NCBI GenBank assembly: GCA_965227155.1
Contig: OZ245731.1
Location: 2,108,001-2,172,000, forward strand
Length of the DNA: 64,000 nt
Direction: 5' to 3'
From: UBA6059 sp965227155
GTDB taxonomy: Bacteria > Bacteroidota > Bacteroidia > Cytophagales > Cyclobacteriaceae
This document shows positions 25,470 to 34,758 of this stretch, piece after piece (within the stretch, counting starts at the first letter, position 1; every line of letters begins with the position of its first letter). Below the pieces are notes generated by a model. It saw nothing but the letters and a program-made list of their open reading frames with translations, was not told the DNA's origin and ran no database searches. A program made the translations under genes and the position numbers.

Positions 25470-26064
25470 TTTTAAACAATATCTCCTGGATACCTGCTGA
25501 TAAATAAGGCTTCAGCTCATTGATGAGGGTTTCTTTGCTGATTTCCAGCTGGAAGCCATCTTTTACCCTGACCAGTACTACCCCCGGCCGCACATCCTGG
25601 CTAGTAACTGTTTTGTCGATCAGGGCCGGAAGCATTTTTTTGAGATTTTTCTTCACATCGGCTTCCTCAGCTTCATTTACAGTGAGGTTATCAATGTCTG
25701 CGGGATCCCATTTCGCAATGATGGACTGCAAGACCTCAAATAGTTGATCTTTTTGATCAAGGGCTTTGAGGTCGGCAAGTAGATGGTCCTGAAAGAGGTC
25801 AGCCACTTGCTGATGCAGCTTATCAATCAGTTTGGAAGCAGCCACCTGTACTTCACTTATGGTATGCTGCTTCATCTGATTGGCTTCCTCTTTTGCTTTT
25901 TCGATAATGGCATTTGCTTTTGCTTCAGCCTCTTCTATCTTTTCATTGGCTGTTGACTCAGCTTTGTTGATGATGGATTCAGCATCTTTATTTGCCTTAT
26001 CTACACCCTCCTGGTGGATTTTTTGAACGAGTGCATCTATGTTTTGCAGTCCTTGCGTGTTCAT
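25462..26064 (-). CDS. atpE: V-type ATPase subunit E (peripheral stalk)
   Basis: A 200-residue protein from the ATG at 26064 (MNTQGLQNIDALVQKIHQEG); the frame extends upstream into the preceding USP gene but that part is antecedent noise. Residues about 10-80 form a long Ala/Glu/Lys coiled coil (AESTANEKIEEAEAKANAII), and a globular C-terminal domain ends in VRPGVVLVRVKDGFQLEIS. This is the stator stalk that stops the A3B3 head from turning. It begins 11 bases after the USP gene and is followed by DUF2764 with an 8-base overlap. Confidence 0.9.
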   Translation of the reverse strand: MNTQGLQNIDALVQKIHQEGVDKANKDAESIINKAESTANEKIEEAEAKANAIIEKAKEEANQMKQHTISEVQVAASKLIDKLHQQVADLFQDHLLADLKALDQKDQLFEVLQSIIAKWDPADIDNLTVNEAEEADVKKNLKKMLPALIDKTVTSQDVRPGVVLVRVKDGFQLEISKETLINELKPYLSAGIQEILFKNG

Positions 26065-26075
26065 ATCATTTGGTT

Positions 26076-26903
26076 TTACGATAGGATAAGCAGTGGTATG
26101 GTGAGGTGATGTGCCAAACGCTTGGTCACGCTTGAGTGGAATATTTCTTCTATAAAATTCCTGCGTGTTGGCAGTACAATCACCAACTGAATTGATTTCT
26201 GCGTGCAAAATTCAATAAGGCCACTGGATACATCTTCTTCTTCCACATAGCTGAATGTATGATCAATATCTTTTACCACTTCATGCAACTTCTGGGATAT
26301 TTTAGTCTGTTCGGCACTTAACTTGAGATCCTCGTCTAATCCTACATGAATAAAATCCACCTTAGCATTGAGCTTTTTGGCTAGTTTAGGGATGTCAGCT
26401 ATTCTGGAGAGATCAGTAAACTCATCGTAATTGGTAGCCACACCTATATGCTTGATGTCTTTTAAAGATCCCGTTTTAGGAATTGCCAATACGGGGACCG
26501 ATACTTCCTGAGAGGTTTTATAAGTTTTGCTACCCCAAAATTCGTCAAATCCGGCAGCCCCTTTTGTGGCCATCAGAATAAGGTCAATGTCATATTCTTC
26601 AATGATTTGCTGAAGACCATCAAAATAAAAATCCAGTTTCTTAACAAATTCAATATTGATTTCCTCTGTTTCCGGGAACAGCTGCTTGATTGCTTCAAAC
26701 TCTTCGTCTATTCTTCGCTCTTTGGCTTTAAGCAGGTGGTTTTTATAGTCTACATAGTTGCTGTTTTCAGGGACGGGTCTAAAATAAAAATGGGCAACCA
26801 CCAATGTAGCATCCAGAGCTTTGGCAAAGGATATTGCTTCACCAATACCTCTGGTTGCCTTGGGTGAAAAATCTGTTAGGAATAATATTTTGTCAAAAGC
26901 CAT
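26076..26903 (-). CDS. Tandem-domain universal stress protein, first gene of the V-ATPase cluster
   Basis: A 275-residue protein of two USP folds, opening FDKILFLTDFSPKATRGIGE and with DLILMATKGAAGFDEFWGSK in domain 1, where the glycine motif is shortened (G-2x-G-5x-G-S) compared with the canonical G-2x-G-9x-G-S. The second half lacks a clear nucleotide motif (VLPTRRNFIEEIFHSSVTKR). ATP binding may therefore be weak or lost. It leads the eleven-gene leftward cluster, 11 bases before atpE, so the cluster's promoter should lie just upstream, in 26904-27000. Confidence 0.88.
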   Translation of the reverse strand: MAFDKILFLTDFSPKATRGIGEAISFAKALDATLVVAHFYFRPVPENSNYVDYKNHLLKAKERRIDEEFEAIKQLFPETEEINIEFVKKLDFYFDGLQQIIEEYDIDLILMATKGAAGFDEFWGSKTYKTSQEVSVPVLAIPKTGSLKDIKHIGVATNYDEFTDLSRIADIPKLAKKLNAKVDFIHVGLDEDLKLSAEQTKISQKLHEVVKDIDHTFSYVEEEDVSSGLIEFCTQKSIQLVIVLPTRRNFIEEIFHSSVTKRLAHHLTIPLLILS

Positions 26904-27035
26904 ATTCGTCGTTTAGTTAATGTTATTAATTCTTTTTATGTGCGTTATTGTATTACTTCTGAAGTTAATAGTTTCACTATCATTTACCATAACAAATGAA
27001 TCGAAATAGATTAAATCGGGCAATGGGGGAAGTCA

Positions 27036-27068
27036 TAAAAAAAGCCGGTTTTAATCATAAAACCGGCT
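27036..27068 (-). terminator. Rho-independent terminator of the thioredoxin-fold gene pair
   Basis: On the minus strand AGCCGGTTTTA and its near-perfect complement form an 11-base stem (27043-27068 on the plus strand) with a 3-4 base loop, followed by a run of seven T (plus-strand A at 27037-27043). It is 44 bases past the redoxin gene stop and separates it from the V-ATPase cluster downstream. Confidence 0.9.
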
Positions 27069-27111
27069 GAGTTTTTATTCAGAATGGGAAAGTCTTATCT
27101 AGAAGCTGATA

Positions 27112-27738
27112 TTACTCACTCCATTTGATGGTGCATCCAATGGCTTTTGTGAAGTTCGGTTCAATAGATCGCTCAGCTTTAATAGAAGCTATAGCATCTT
27201 CTACGTAGGTTTTGGTGACGGCATTGGCATCTTTATGATTATCATCAATGGCACCGATGTAGGCAACCTCAAAATTATCCCCTGTATTCTCCAGCAGGTA
27301 CACATGTGGGGTGCGGGTAGCACCATAGGTACGGGTAATCTCCTGTGTTTCATCCCACAGATAAGGATAGGTCATTGCCTTGTCTTTGTATCGATTCTGC
27401 ATCTCTTCAAAAGAATCACCGGGAGATAATTCAGGGTCATTGGGTTGAATAGCTACTACCGGAAACCCCTGGCTTTTGTATTGCATATCGAGCGTTTTGA
27501 TGCGGCTCTCGTACAATTTTGCATACGGGCAAGTGTTGCAGGTAAACACTACAATAACCCCTTCTTCCTGAGTATAATCGCTAAGGGAGACCATCTTGCC
27601 ATCTACATTCTTTAGCGTAAATTCCTTTGCTACATCCCCCACGGCATAACCTTGCTGATCGGCCAGACCATTCTCCTGGATAAAAATGGCGGCAGTAAGT
27701 GAAATAGCGATAGTTAATAGTATGTAAGCTTTCCTCAT
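27112..27738 (-). CDS. Redoxin (AhpC/TSA-like) thioredoxin-fold exported protein
   Basis: A 208-residue protein with an N-terminal signal anchor (MRKAYILLTIAISLTAAIFI) and a thioredoxin-like fold whose active site is FTCNTCPYAKLYESRI (Cys-x-x-Cys, about residues 68-71). The partner segments are AKEFTLKNVDGKMVSLSDYT and GATRTPHVYLLE with the conserved cis-proline. It is likely periplasmic and may reduce peroxides or disulfides. It is followed by a clear terminator and preceded, with almost no gap, by a TlpA-like gene. ATGs at 27744 and 27738 are both possible; the latter gives the cleaner n-region. Confidence 0.88.
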   Translation of the reverse strand: MRKAYILLTIAISLTAAIFIQENGLADQQGYAVGDVAKEFTLKNVDGKMVSLSDYTQEEGVIVVFTCNTCPYAKLYESRIKTLDMQYKSQGFPVVAIQPNDPELSPGDSFEEMQNRYKDKAMTYPYLWDETQEITRTYGATRTPHVYLLENTGDNFEVAYIGAIDDNHKDANAVTKTYVEDAIASIKAERSIEPNFTKAIGCTIKWSE

Positions 27739-27744
27739 AAGCAA

Positions 27745-28224
27745 CTAATTTAATATGTCATTAATTATTGTTTCCAATTCGCCTTCTTCAAATTCCTTTT
27801 CAAAGAAGTGTTTTTCATTATTGATGTTATCAACGATCAGTGTAGCAGGAATAGCGCCTGACCAGCTTGGGTCAATTTTGTCTATGAATGCATTGTAATC
27901 CGTTTCATCCAATAGTTTGATGCTAGACTTAAGACCTTTTTTGTCTACGAAGTTTTTCACCTTGGTATCCAATTCCTCCACAAAATCGAAACTTACCAGA
28001 TACACTTGTACACCTTTTGATGCATAGTCTTGTTGAGCTTGTTCGAAATAAGGAATCTCTTTGATACAAGGTCTACACCAGGTTGCCCAAAAGTTAAAGA
28101 CGGCTACTTTGTCCTTGTCACTTTCGATCAACTTAGCCAGATCAGGGTATTTAATTACCTCTATGGGCTGTGCAATAAGGTTCGCTGACATCAACAGGCC
28201 AAGACAAATTCCAAAAAACTTCAT
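27745..28224 (-). CDS. TlpA-like thioredoxin-family protein
   Basis: A 159-residue periplasmic thioredoxin-fold protein. The signal peptide is MKFFGICLGLLMSANLIA-Q and the active site is FWATWCRPCIKEIPYFEQ (WCRPC, about residues 47-51); the cis-proline lies in AIPATLIVD. The WCxPC form is typical of TlpA/ResA-like reductants of cytochrome or secreted thiols. It forms a two-gene unit with the redoxin gene downstream; both end at the terminator near 27040. The upstream region contains the AT-rich DnaA-box cluster. Confidence 0.88.
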   Translation of the reverse strand: MKFFGICLGLLMSANLIAQPIEVIKYPDLAKLIESDKDKVAVFNFWATWCRPCIKEIPYFEQAQQDYASKGVQVYLVSFDFVEELDTKVKNFVDKKGLKSSIKLLDETDYNAFIDKIDPSWSGAIPATLIVDNINNEKHFFEKEFEEGELETIINDILN

Positions 28225-28612
28225 AAAGACTATTTACGTCCAAATGACCGATTAAGTTTTATTGTACTTTTCTAAGGTAAATTAAGATTAGGCAGCCTTA
28301 TGCATAGAAGGATTATTAATATACCGATAACATAATTTCCCTCAATGAAAAGTGGCATTACATAGTGATTAGATGTTGGGTTTTAAGACGACCTCCTGAC
28401 TGAATTTTTTAGTAGTTTATCGGTCAATAAGTGCGTAATCTTAATTGTCCACATTTTTGGACAGTTATCCACAGTAAAAACCTATTTCAATGTAAAGGCC
28501 TGATTTACAATATTATATTTAAGCAAGCGATGATTTAATATTTGTGGATAACTTGAAATGATGATGTCCGAATGCTTGATTGTCAGCGACTTGAAGAATT
28601 TTTATATAGCAA
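28225..28612. promoter_or_regulatory. AT-rich gap with three DnaA-box-like sites
   Basis: No gene is present. Two exact matches to TTATCCACA occur, forward at 28465-28473 and reverse (TGTGGATAA) at 28543-28551; a one-mismatch form TTGTCCACA lies at 28445-28453, 20 bases (about two helical turns) from the next. The surrounding sequence is AT-rich, including a stretch at 28500-28545. This resembles a DnaA-binding or origin-like region but could be a coincidental cluster. Confidence 0.45.
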
Positions 28613-30391
28613 TTAGGAATCAGACGTATAGCGTCTGAGTTTAAGCCTATAGGCATTGAATATTCTGGACTTTGAGATAAAACCTACATATTTTCCATCA
28701 TCAATTACTGGCAGATTCCAGGCTTGTGTTACCTCAAATTTATTCATTACTGATTGCATTTTTTCGGTAGATGATACTTCTGCCGGTGGAGTCGTCATTA
28801 TTGTTTTCACAATAATATTTTTACGGCTTTCAGGGTCAAACATGATTTCACGGATATCATCCAAAGTAACTATGCCTTCCAATTCCCCATCATCATTGAC
28901 CACTGGAAAAATATTGCGCTTGGATTTCTGTACAAGCTTTGTGAGGTCAGCCAGGTTAGCCTCAGGGTGAATCGTCAGCAGGTCCTTTTCAATGATCTTT
29001 GGAAGATTGATCAGACTGAGCACCTGCCTGTCTTTATCGTACTGTATGAGGTCGCCTTTTTCCACCAGGTTTTTTGTGTATAGAGAGTACTTCTCGAAAT
29101 AGGAGATGGTCGTGAAGCTTATGGCCGAGACCAGCATCAGCGGGACAAATAATGTGTAACCACCAGTAATTTCAGCAATAAGGAATATTGCGGTGAGCGG
29201 CGCGTGTAATACCCCACTCATGACCCCACACATACCTACGAGGGTAAAATTGCTACTGCTAATGGTGCCGGGCAGTAACATATTGATTACTCGTGCAAAG
29301 AAATAGCCGGCAAAGCCACCCAGAAAGAGTGAGGGGGCAAATATTCCACCACTACCGCCGGCACCAATTGTTACCGCTGAGGCAATAGGTTTTACCAATA
29401 CGATGGTAGCCAGGAAAATCAATACAATCCAAAGCTGGTCACTGTAGGGATAGAAAAAGGAGTTTTCGAATATAAGCAGCTCTTTTCCGGTGAGCAGCTG
29501 TTTGATTGCTTCGTACCCTTCACCGTAGATTGGCGGTAAAGTAAGGATTATCAATGCTAATATGACACCTCCAAGCAGGGCGCGTTGTATATCATCTTTA
29601 ACCCTCTCTATTTTATTTTCAACCCAAAAAGTAAGTCTAGTGAAGTATAGTGATACCAGCCCGCAGAATAATCCCAGCAATATATAGTATGGAACATCGG
29701 CCGCAGTAAAGGCATCTTGTAGCCGGAAAGAAAACAATATATCGTCACCAAGCAGGGCGATTGAGATAATAGATCCGGAAACGGAGGCTATAAGAATAGG
29801 GATGAATTGTGAGATGGTAATATCTGTCAAAATGACTTCTACAGCAAAGATCACCCCTGCTATAGGCGAATTAAAGATGGCAGAAATAGCTCCTGCGGAC
29901 CCGCAGGCAATGAGTAAGGTTCGCCTTTTATAGTTGAGATGGACCAGGCGACCCAGGTTAGAGCCAATGGCAGAGCCTGTAACCACTATAGGTGCCTCTA
30001 GCCCCACAGAACCTCCAAAACCTACTGTGATAGCACTGGTGATCATGCGGGAATACATACCTGAGCGCTTGAGGATGCTGGAGTTTTTTGAAATGCTGTA
30101 AAGAATATTCGTAATACCATGACCCAGCTTTTCGCGGAGCACATACTTGGCAAAAAGGACGGTAAGTAAAATTCCTATCAGTGGAAACCCAAGGTATAAA
30201 TAGTTGATACCGGTGGCATCAAGATTTTTTTCGAGCTGATGCTGTATGAAATGCACCGCGCTTTTCAATGTGACCGCCGCAACACCTGCGATCATCCCTA
30301 CTATACTTGCTACTATCAGAATGAAGTTATTGTCACTGATATGCTTCAGACGCCAGGTTAGAAAATTGAAAAGCAGGCTTTTGAATAACAT
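28613..30391 (-). CDS. ClC-type chloride channel/antiporter with CBS domains
   Basis: A 592-residue protein with the ClC membrane core (about residues 20-440) and two C-terminal CBS domains (about 455-585). ClC signatures include GFGGSVGLEAPIV (the gating-glutamate region), GSAGAISAIFNSPIAGVIFA and AGGSGGIFAPSLFLGG. The gating glutamate E in GLEAP is present, which fits either a channel or a Cl-/H+ exchanger. CBS domains suggest nucleotide regulation. It is transcribed leftward on its own, divergent from the metallo-hydrolase gene. Length is slightly above E. coli ClcA because of the CBS pair. Confidence 0.93.
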   Translation of the reverse strand: MLFKSLLFNFLTWRLKHISDNNFILIVASIVGMIAGVAAVTLKSAVHFIQHQLEKNLDATGINYLYLGFPLIGILLTVLFAKYVLREKLGHGITNILYSISKNSSILKRSGMYSRMITSAITVGFGGSVGLEAPIVVTGSAIGSNLGRLVHLNYKRRTLLIACGSAGAISAIFNSPIAGVIFAVEVILTDITISQFIPILIASVSGSIISIALLGDDILFSFRLQDAFTAADVPYYILLGLFCGLVSLYFTRLTFWVENKIERVKDDIQRALLGGVILALIILTLPPIYGEGYEAIKQLLTGKELLIFENSFFYPYSDQLWIVLIFLATIVLVKPIASAVTIGAGGSGGIFAPSLFLGGFAGYFFARVINMLLPGTISSSNFTLVGMCGVMSGVLHAPLTAIFLIAEITGGYTLFVPLMLVSAISFTTISYFEKYSLYTKNLVEKGDLIQYDKDRQVLSLINLPKIIEKDLLTIHPEANLADLTKLVQKSKRNIFPVVNDDGELEGIVTLDDIREIMFDPESRKNIIVKTIMTTPPAEVSSTEKMQSVMNKFEVTQAWNLPVIDDGKYVGFISKSRIFNAYRLKLRRYTSDS

Positions 30392-30512
30392 GTGTGCAAA
30401 CTTAAAAGGAATGCCTCAAAGTAGTCTGACATGTGAATGGTTAACCTTTAAAAATATGCTATAAACATGTTGGAAGAATTGTCGTTATCACTACCGAACT
30501 AAAATCCTGATT

Positions 30513-31262
30513 ATGAAATACATATTTGCATTAGTTTTTGCTGCTGTCGTTACCTGGGGGCACACTCAAACTTTACAGGGTGATGTAATTGAAACGACCA
30601 ACGGTAACCTTGTTATTCAACCGATACTTCATGGAACACTCGCTCTTGAGTGGAATGGAAAAATCATATTTGTGGATCCGTATGGTGGGAAAGAAGCATT
30701 TGCCGGATTACCAGACCCGGATCTTATTTTGATTACTGATGTACATGGTGATCATCATAACCCATCCACGCTTGAAATACTCAATACGGATAAGGCCAAT
30801 TTCATAGTGCCTCAGGCCGTAGCTGATGAGATGAATGGAATGTATATGGTGACTGTAATTGGTAACGGAGAAAAGACAAATTGGGAAGGTATATCTATAG
30901 AAGCAATACCCATGTATAATCTACCGGAGACCAGGGAATCGCGCCACCCTAGAGGCAGAGGAAATGGCTATGTACTAACTATGGGTGGAAAGCGTGTCTA
31001 CATTTCGGGAGATACAGAGGATATTCCAGAGATGAGAATTCTTAAAGACATTGATGTGGCCTTTGTCTGCATGAACCTCCCTTATACCATGGATATTGAT
31101 CAGGCAGCTTCCGGGGTATTGGCCTTTCAACCAAAAATCGTTTATCCATTTCACTATCGCGGCAAAGACGGGCTTGCCGATGTGGCTACATTTAAGACCA
31201 ATGTAGAAAAACAAAACAACGCTATTGAAGTGAGGCTGCGAAATTGGTATCCGGAAAACTAA
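30513..31262 (+). CDS. Exported MBL-fold metallo-hydrolase
   Basis: A 249-residue protein with a Sec signal (MKYIFALVFAAVVTWGHTQ) and a metallo-beta-lactamase fold. The metal motif appears as ITDVHGDHHNP (about residues 86-96), with further ligands in the YISGDTED segment and the final HYRGKDG. Sequence is UlaG-like in layout, but a substrate cannot be named. It should be periplasmic or outer-membrane-associated after cleavage. It is followed directly by a bidirectional terminator. Confidence 0.88.
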   Translation: MKYIFALVFAAVVTWGHTQTLQGDVIETTNGNLVIQPILHGTLALEWNGKIIFVDPYGGKEAFAGLPDPDLILITDVHGDHHNPSTLEILNTDKANFIVPQAVADEMNGMYMVTVIGNGEKTNWEGISIEAIPMYNLPETRESRHPRGRGNGYVLTMGGKRVYISGDTEDIPEMRILKDIDVAFVCMNLPYTMDIDQAASGVLAFQPKIVYPFHYRGKDGLADVATFKTNVEKQNNAIEVRLRNWYPEN

Positions 31263-31263
31263 A

Positions 31264-31295
31264 AAAAGCCCGGCGAAGTAATTCACCGGGCTTTT
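31264..31295. terminator. Bidirectional terminator between converging genes
   Basis: AAAAGCCCGG (31264-31273) and CCGGGCTTTT (31286-31295) form a perfect 10-base stem with a 12-base loop. The A and T runs at the ends let it work on both strands, ending the metallo-hydrolase (+) and the large T9SS protein (-). Confidence 0.9.
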
Positions 31296-31314
31296 ATAGA
31301 TATGGTTGATGGAA

Positions 31315-34300
31315 TTATTTCCTCACTTTGATTTTGATTGATTCCTGCTCTGTGCCTACAGAAATATTAAGTATGTAGATCCCATTGGATAGACTGTTGA
31401 TATCAATCGTAGGTGCATTTCTACCAACTTGCCCTTGCATTAAGAGCCTTCCTGAAATGTCAAGGATATCAAAACCAGCCGACTCCCAGTCACGATCTAT
31501 ACTTAGTTGTATTTCGTCTGTAATGATTGGGTTAGGATATACATTGATCATATTTAATCGATCGCCTGCCTCATTTGGTTCTTTGTTGAAGAAATCCCAA
31601 TTGAAGGCTATATCCTCACCAAGGGTTCTGGCATTTGCAATCGGCAATCCATCTCTACCGGCACCTGTAATGGCAGCAACAACCTCACCTGGGCAGATGA
31701 TAACACCATCTACATCATAGCCATCAGCTGAGTTAGGGAAGTACTGAGGGTCAGATACATCTTCAATTTTAAGGTACTGAACATATTCCAGGCCGGCTGC
31801 TATGGCAGGAGCCACATCAATAAACGATGATCTACATTCGCCTTCCGGATTGCTCAATAGAATCCACTCAGGATCACCGAGAGATTGCTTGCCGTATACC
31901 AGCATTTTCTCAGGATAGTTTTTATTCCTGTCAGGACCACAATTTTGCTGTCTTTTGCCATAGCTGGTTTCAACTATTACAATATCGGCCATTGACTTTT
32001 CTCCGTAATTGATGGAGTTTTCATTATCTACATATACACCGTTTTTATTGTAGTTATAAACAGGGCTTGCTAGTTCCAGCACGATATCACCACCAAAACC
32101 GAGCGATACGAAATTTACATTTTCTGATTCCTGTGGTTTGCCCAGAGCATTTTCAGCAATCATTCGATCCTGTGGAGGTGTACCAACACCTGTTTTCAAA
32201 GTACCTGGGTTGTAGCTAACTACTCTGGAAGCATAACCATCGCAAAACTCCAGCTGATTGAAGCATGATGAAGACATGTCGCCCCATCCGGCCTGAGCAA
32301 TATCACCACCCAGGCTTAGATTTGTTTTTTCAAACGTTTCTGTATCGATGTGTTTGATATAGTTTTTATTCTGATAAGACACAAGCAAGTCTCCTTCATC
32401 ATCAATAGCAAGGCCTGTGATATGGCCGCCCATATTTCCGGTGATAGGTACGGCCAATAAATGATTGGCTACACCAGACACCTGATAAATGTCATCTGGG
32501 GTATTATTGCTTGCCAAATAGAAAGTGCCATCCTGGTCAAATGCAATATCAGACCCTTCAATATTGATGAAATTGTTAGTGCCATCAATTCTGACTTTAC
32601 CAAGGCTTACATACGAACTGTTTTCAATATCAGTGAACTTGTACAGTTCGTTATTGGTATTCGAAGTAAAATGAAGCTCACCATATGGGCTAAATGCAAG
32701 CTGTGTAATCTTACCAACACCACCCAAATCATTGAGTTCAGTGAATTGGAAAGTGCTAAAATCAAAATAACCAAATCTATTCTGATCTCTACTGCTTACC
32801 ACGTACAGCTTATCACCCTCCAGATTTAGAGCAATATGAATACCTTCAAATGGATAGTCAAATAATGCTGTGGCCGTTGAAGTGCCTGTATTCATATCTG
32901 TATTGATGGCATAAATGACCTGAGTATCCTCGTCAGCCAGATATACCTGGCAACCATCAAAATTCACATTAAATACACCACTGGTCATATCACCCCAGCC
33001 CATCACTGTAATTTCTCCTTCAATGGGATATTCTGTAAAGGCTCCAGATTCCAAAGAAAGTACTGTCATTGCCGATTCATCGCGCGCAGAAAACACTAAA
33101 TCACCAAGCTCTGAATTTAAGGCAGCCAGTCCGGTAGCTTTTTTGCCGTCTGTTGTGGAGACTTCCTCACCCTGTAAATTGCCTTTTTCACCGGTTACCT
33201 TGTAGATTTTATTTCCAGCATGTGTAGCCACAAAGAATGAACCATCGGAATTGAAGGCCATGTCGGCACCATTGAGATTGATGTAGCCTTTGCCAGGCAC
33301 ATATATAGCACCATAGCTTTCAAACTCACCACTCAAGGGGTCTGACATCACCTTGATTTGGTTGAGGTTGTTAGCAGCAAAGTACATCTCCCCATAAGGA
33401 TTGAATGTAACCTGAAAAACTGCACCTACATTTAATTTTCCAACCTCTTGATATTCACGCGTATTAAGGTCAAAATATCCGTATCTGTTGTCTCCACCGC
33501 CTTGTACTATAAATAATTTATCACCGTGGGTATTTAAGCTCATATGAGCATCTCCATAAGGTGAATCGAAAAATGGTGTGAGAATAGCTTTCTTGTTATC
33601 TCCGGGAACCAGTTCGACCGTGTATACTTTATCTGAAGCATTGTCAATATAAAAAATACCTCTTGGGTCTCCGGGGTTATTTGGGTTAACAGATACACAG
33701 GGACCTGTTGTCATTTCCACCGGTCCGGTGCTCTGGTTGTTTCCATAATTTACTGTAAACGCCCGGGTGTCGGTGTTCGTGAAAAAGCTGATTGAGCTGT
33801 TTGCATTTATTTTTCTCCATCGATCTGTACCGTCCTGCTGTGCCCAAACTGCCTTGTCGTTGGGGTTAGTTACTGTCCACTTAAAGTTGTTATTTCTTTC
33901 AGAACATACAGATTCAACAGCTAACGACTGGTTCACTGGACAAACACAATTGCACGAAGCTTTGGTCTTCATTTGACCATCACCATAATGCAATCGAAGC
34001 GTATTAGGGCCACCTACATTGGCAGTCTGAAAGAATTTATACTCAAATACACCATCTCCATCCCATTTTTCAACGCCTTTTCCGGCAGCTGGCAAATAGA
34101 AACCTCCGGATTTATCAGAACCATACAGGTCCCAGGTAACATATACCCTGAAATTGTTAGGGTTTCTGACCCGCCACATACGTCGGTCAGGGTTGTCATG
34201 GCAAACACTGGTCAATTCAATGCCTTCTATTTGACACATATCAGTGATGCCATCTACAATGATGATGGATTCCCCGACAGTTACTTCCAAAGAACTACCA

Positions 34301-34557
34301 TCATTTGCATTTTGAGAGATATCCTTAGATTCACCCGGTTGTACCCATGTATTTCGGGTGTTACCATTTGGGAGTACCTTATAGGTTACCTTTTTGGTTG
34401 CTTCACCATTGTTAGTGAAACGCCAGCTGTAGCTGGTCTCATTGATTCGACAAATTGCTTCAACGTCTACATTACCGACTGAATCAGCAAATACGTTTAC
34501 TTGAAATAGAGAAAACAGCACGATGAAAAGCATCATGCCTCGGTAGAAAGGTTTCAT
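31315..34557 (-). CDS. Large T9SS-exported surface protein with beta-propeller repeats
   Basis: A 1080-residue secreted protein. A signal peptide (FYRGMMLFIVLFSLFQVNVF-A) leads to three N-terminal repeats with cysteines and the pattern C...W.V.NPN (at about 35-105, 115-200, 215-285). Two similar propeller-like segments of about 240 residues follow (about 300-540 and 545-775), each with LNLEGDKLYVVS/FGYFD-type repeats and ending in WGDMxS...F. After a 170-residue region with Cys, the C-terminus (about 1005-1080) is the T9SS type A sorting domain (YPNPIITDEIQL and NGIYILNISVG). It is a probable adhesin or enzyme platform; function unknown. Confidence 0.85.
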   Translation of the reverse strand: MKPFYRGMMLFIVLFSLFQVNVFADSVGNVDVEAICRINETSYSWRFTNNGEATKKVTYKVLPNGNTRNTWVQPGESKDISQNANDGSSLEVTVGESIIIVDGITDMCQIEGIELTSVCHDNPDRRMWRVRNPNNFRVYVTWDLYGSDKSGGFYLPAAGKGVEKWDGDGVFEYKFFQTANVGGPNTLRLHYGDGQMKTKASCNCVCPVNQSLAVESVCSERNNNFKWTVTNPNDKAVWAQQDGTDRWRKINANSSISFFTNTDTRAFTVNYGNNQSTGPVEMTTGPCVSVNPNNPGDPRGIFYIDNASDKVYTVELVPGDNKKAILTPFFDSPYGDAHMSLNTHGDKLFIVQGGGDNRYGYFDLNTREYQEVGKLNVGAVFQVTFNPYGEMYFAANNLNQIKVMSDPLSGEFESYGAIYVPGKGYINLNGADMAFNSDGSFFVATHAGNKIYKVTGEKGNLQGEEVSTTDGKKATGLAALNSELGDLVFSARDESAMTVLSLESGAFTEYPIEGEITVMGWGDMTSGVFNVNFDGCQVYLADEDTQVIYAINTDMNTGTSTATALFDYPFEGIHIALNLEGDKLYVVSSRDQNRFGYFDFSTFQFTELNDLGGVGKITQLAFSPYGELHFTSNTNNELYKFTDIENSSYVSLGKVRIDGTNNFINIEGSDIAFDQDGTFYLASNNTPDDIYQVSGVANHLLAVPITGNMGGHITGLAIDDEGDLLVSYQNKNYIKHIDTETFEKTNLSLGGDIAQAGWGDMSSSCFNQLEFCDGYASRVVSYNPGTLKTGVGTPPQDRMIAENALGKPQESENVNFVSLGFGGDIVLELASPVYNYNKNGVYVDNENSINYGEKSMADIVIVETSYGKRQQNCGPDRNKNYPEKMLVYGKQSLGDPEWILLSNPEGECRSSFIDVAPAIAAGLEYVQYLKIEDVSDPQYFPNSADGYDVDGVIICPGEVVAAITGAGRDGLPIANARTLGEDIAFNWDFFNKEPNEAGDRLNMINVYPNPIITDEIQLSIDRDWESAGFDILDISGRLLMQGQVGRNAPTIDINSLSNGIYILNISVGTEQESIKIKVRK

Positions 34558-34758
34558 AGTAGAAAGTACAGAGTTTAGATAGTAAAAGTATTTACTATTG
34601 TAGGCAATGCAAAGATTTATGTCGAGATAAAAGAGTTATTCATCGAAATATTTAAAGATTTAATATTGAATTAACAGGCCTAAGTTTTGGCTTAACTGTT
34701 CAGTATTCGACTGAAAACAATACATTTACAATTGAATTACTAGATCAAAATAAACTGA
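34558..34758. other. Divergent intergenic region, no gene
   Basis: About 200 AT-rich bases between two divergent T9SS-protein genes must hold both promoters. I see no exact TAnnTTTG box or large repeat. Confidence 0.4.
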
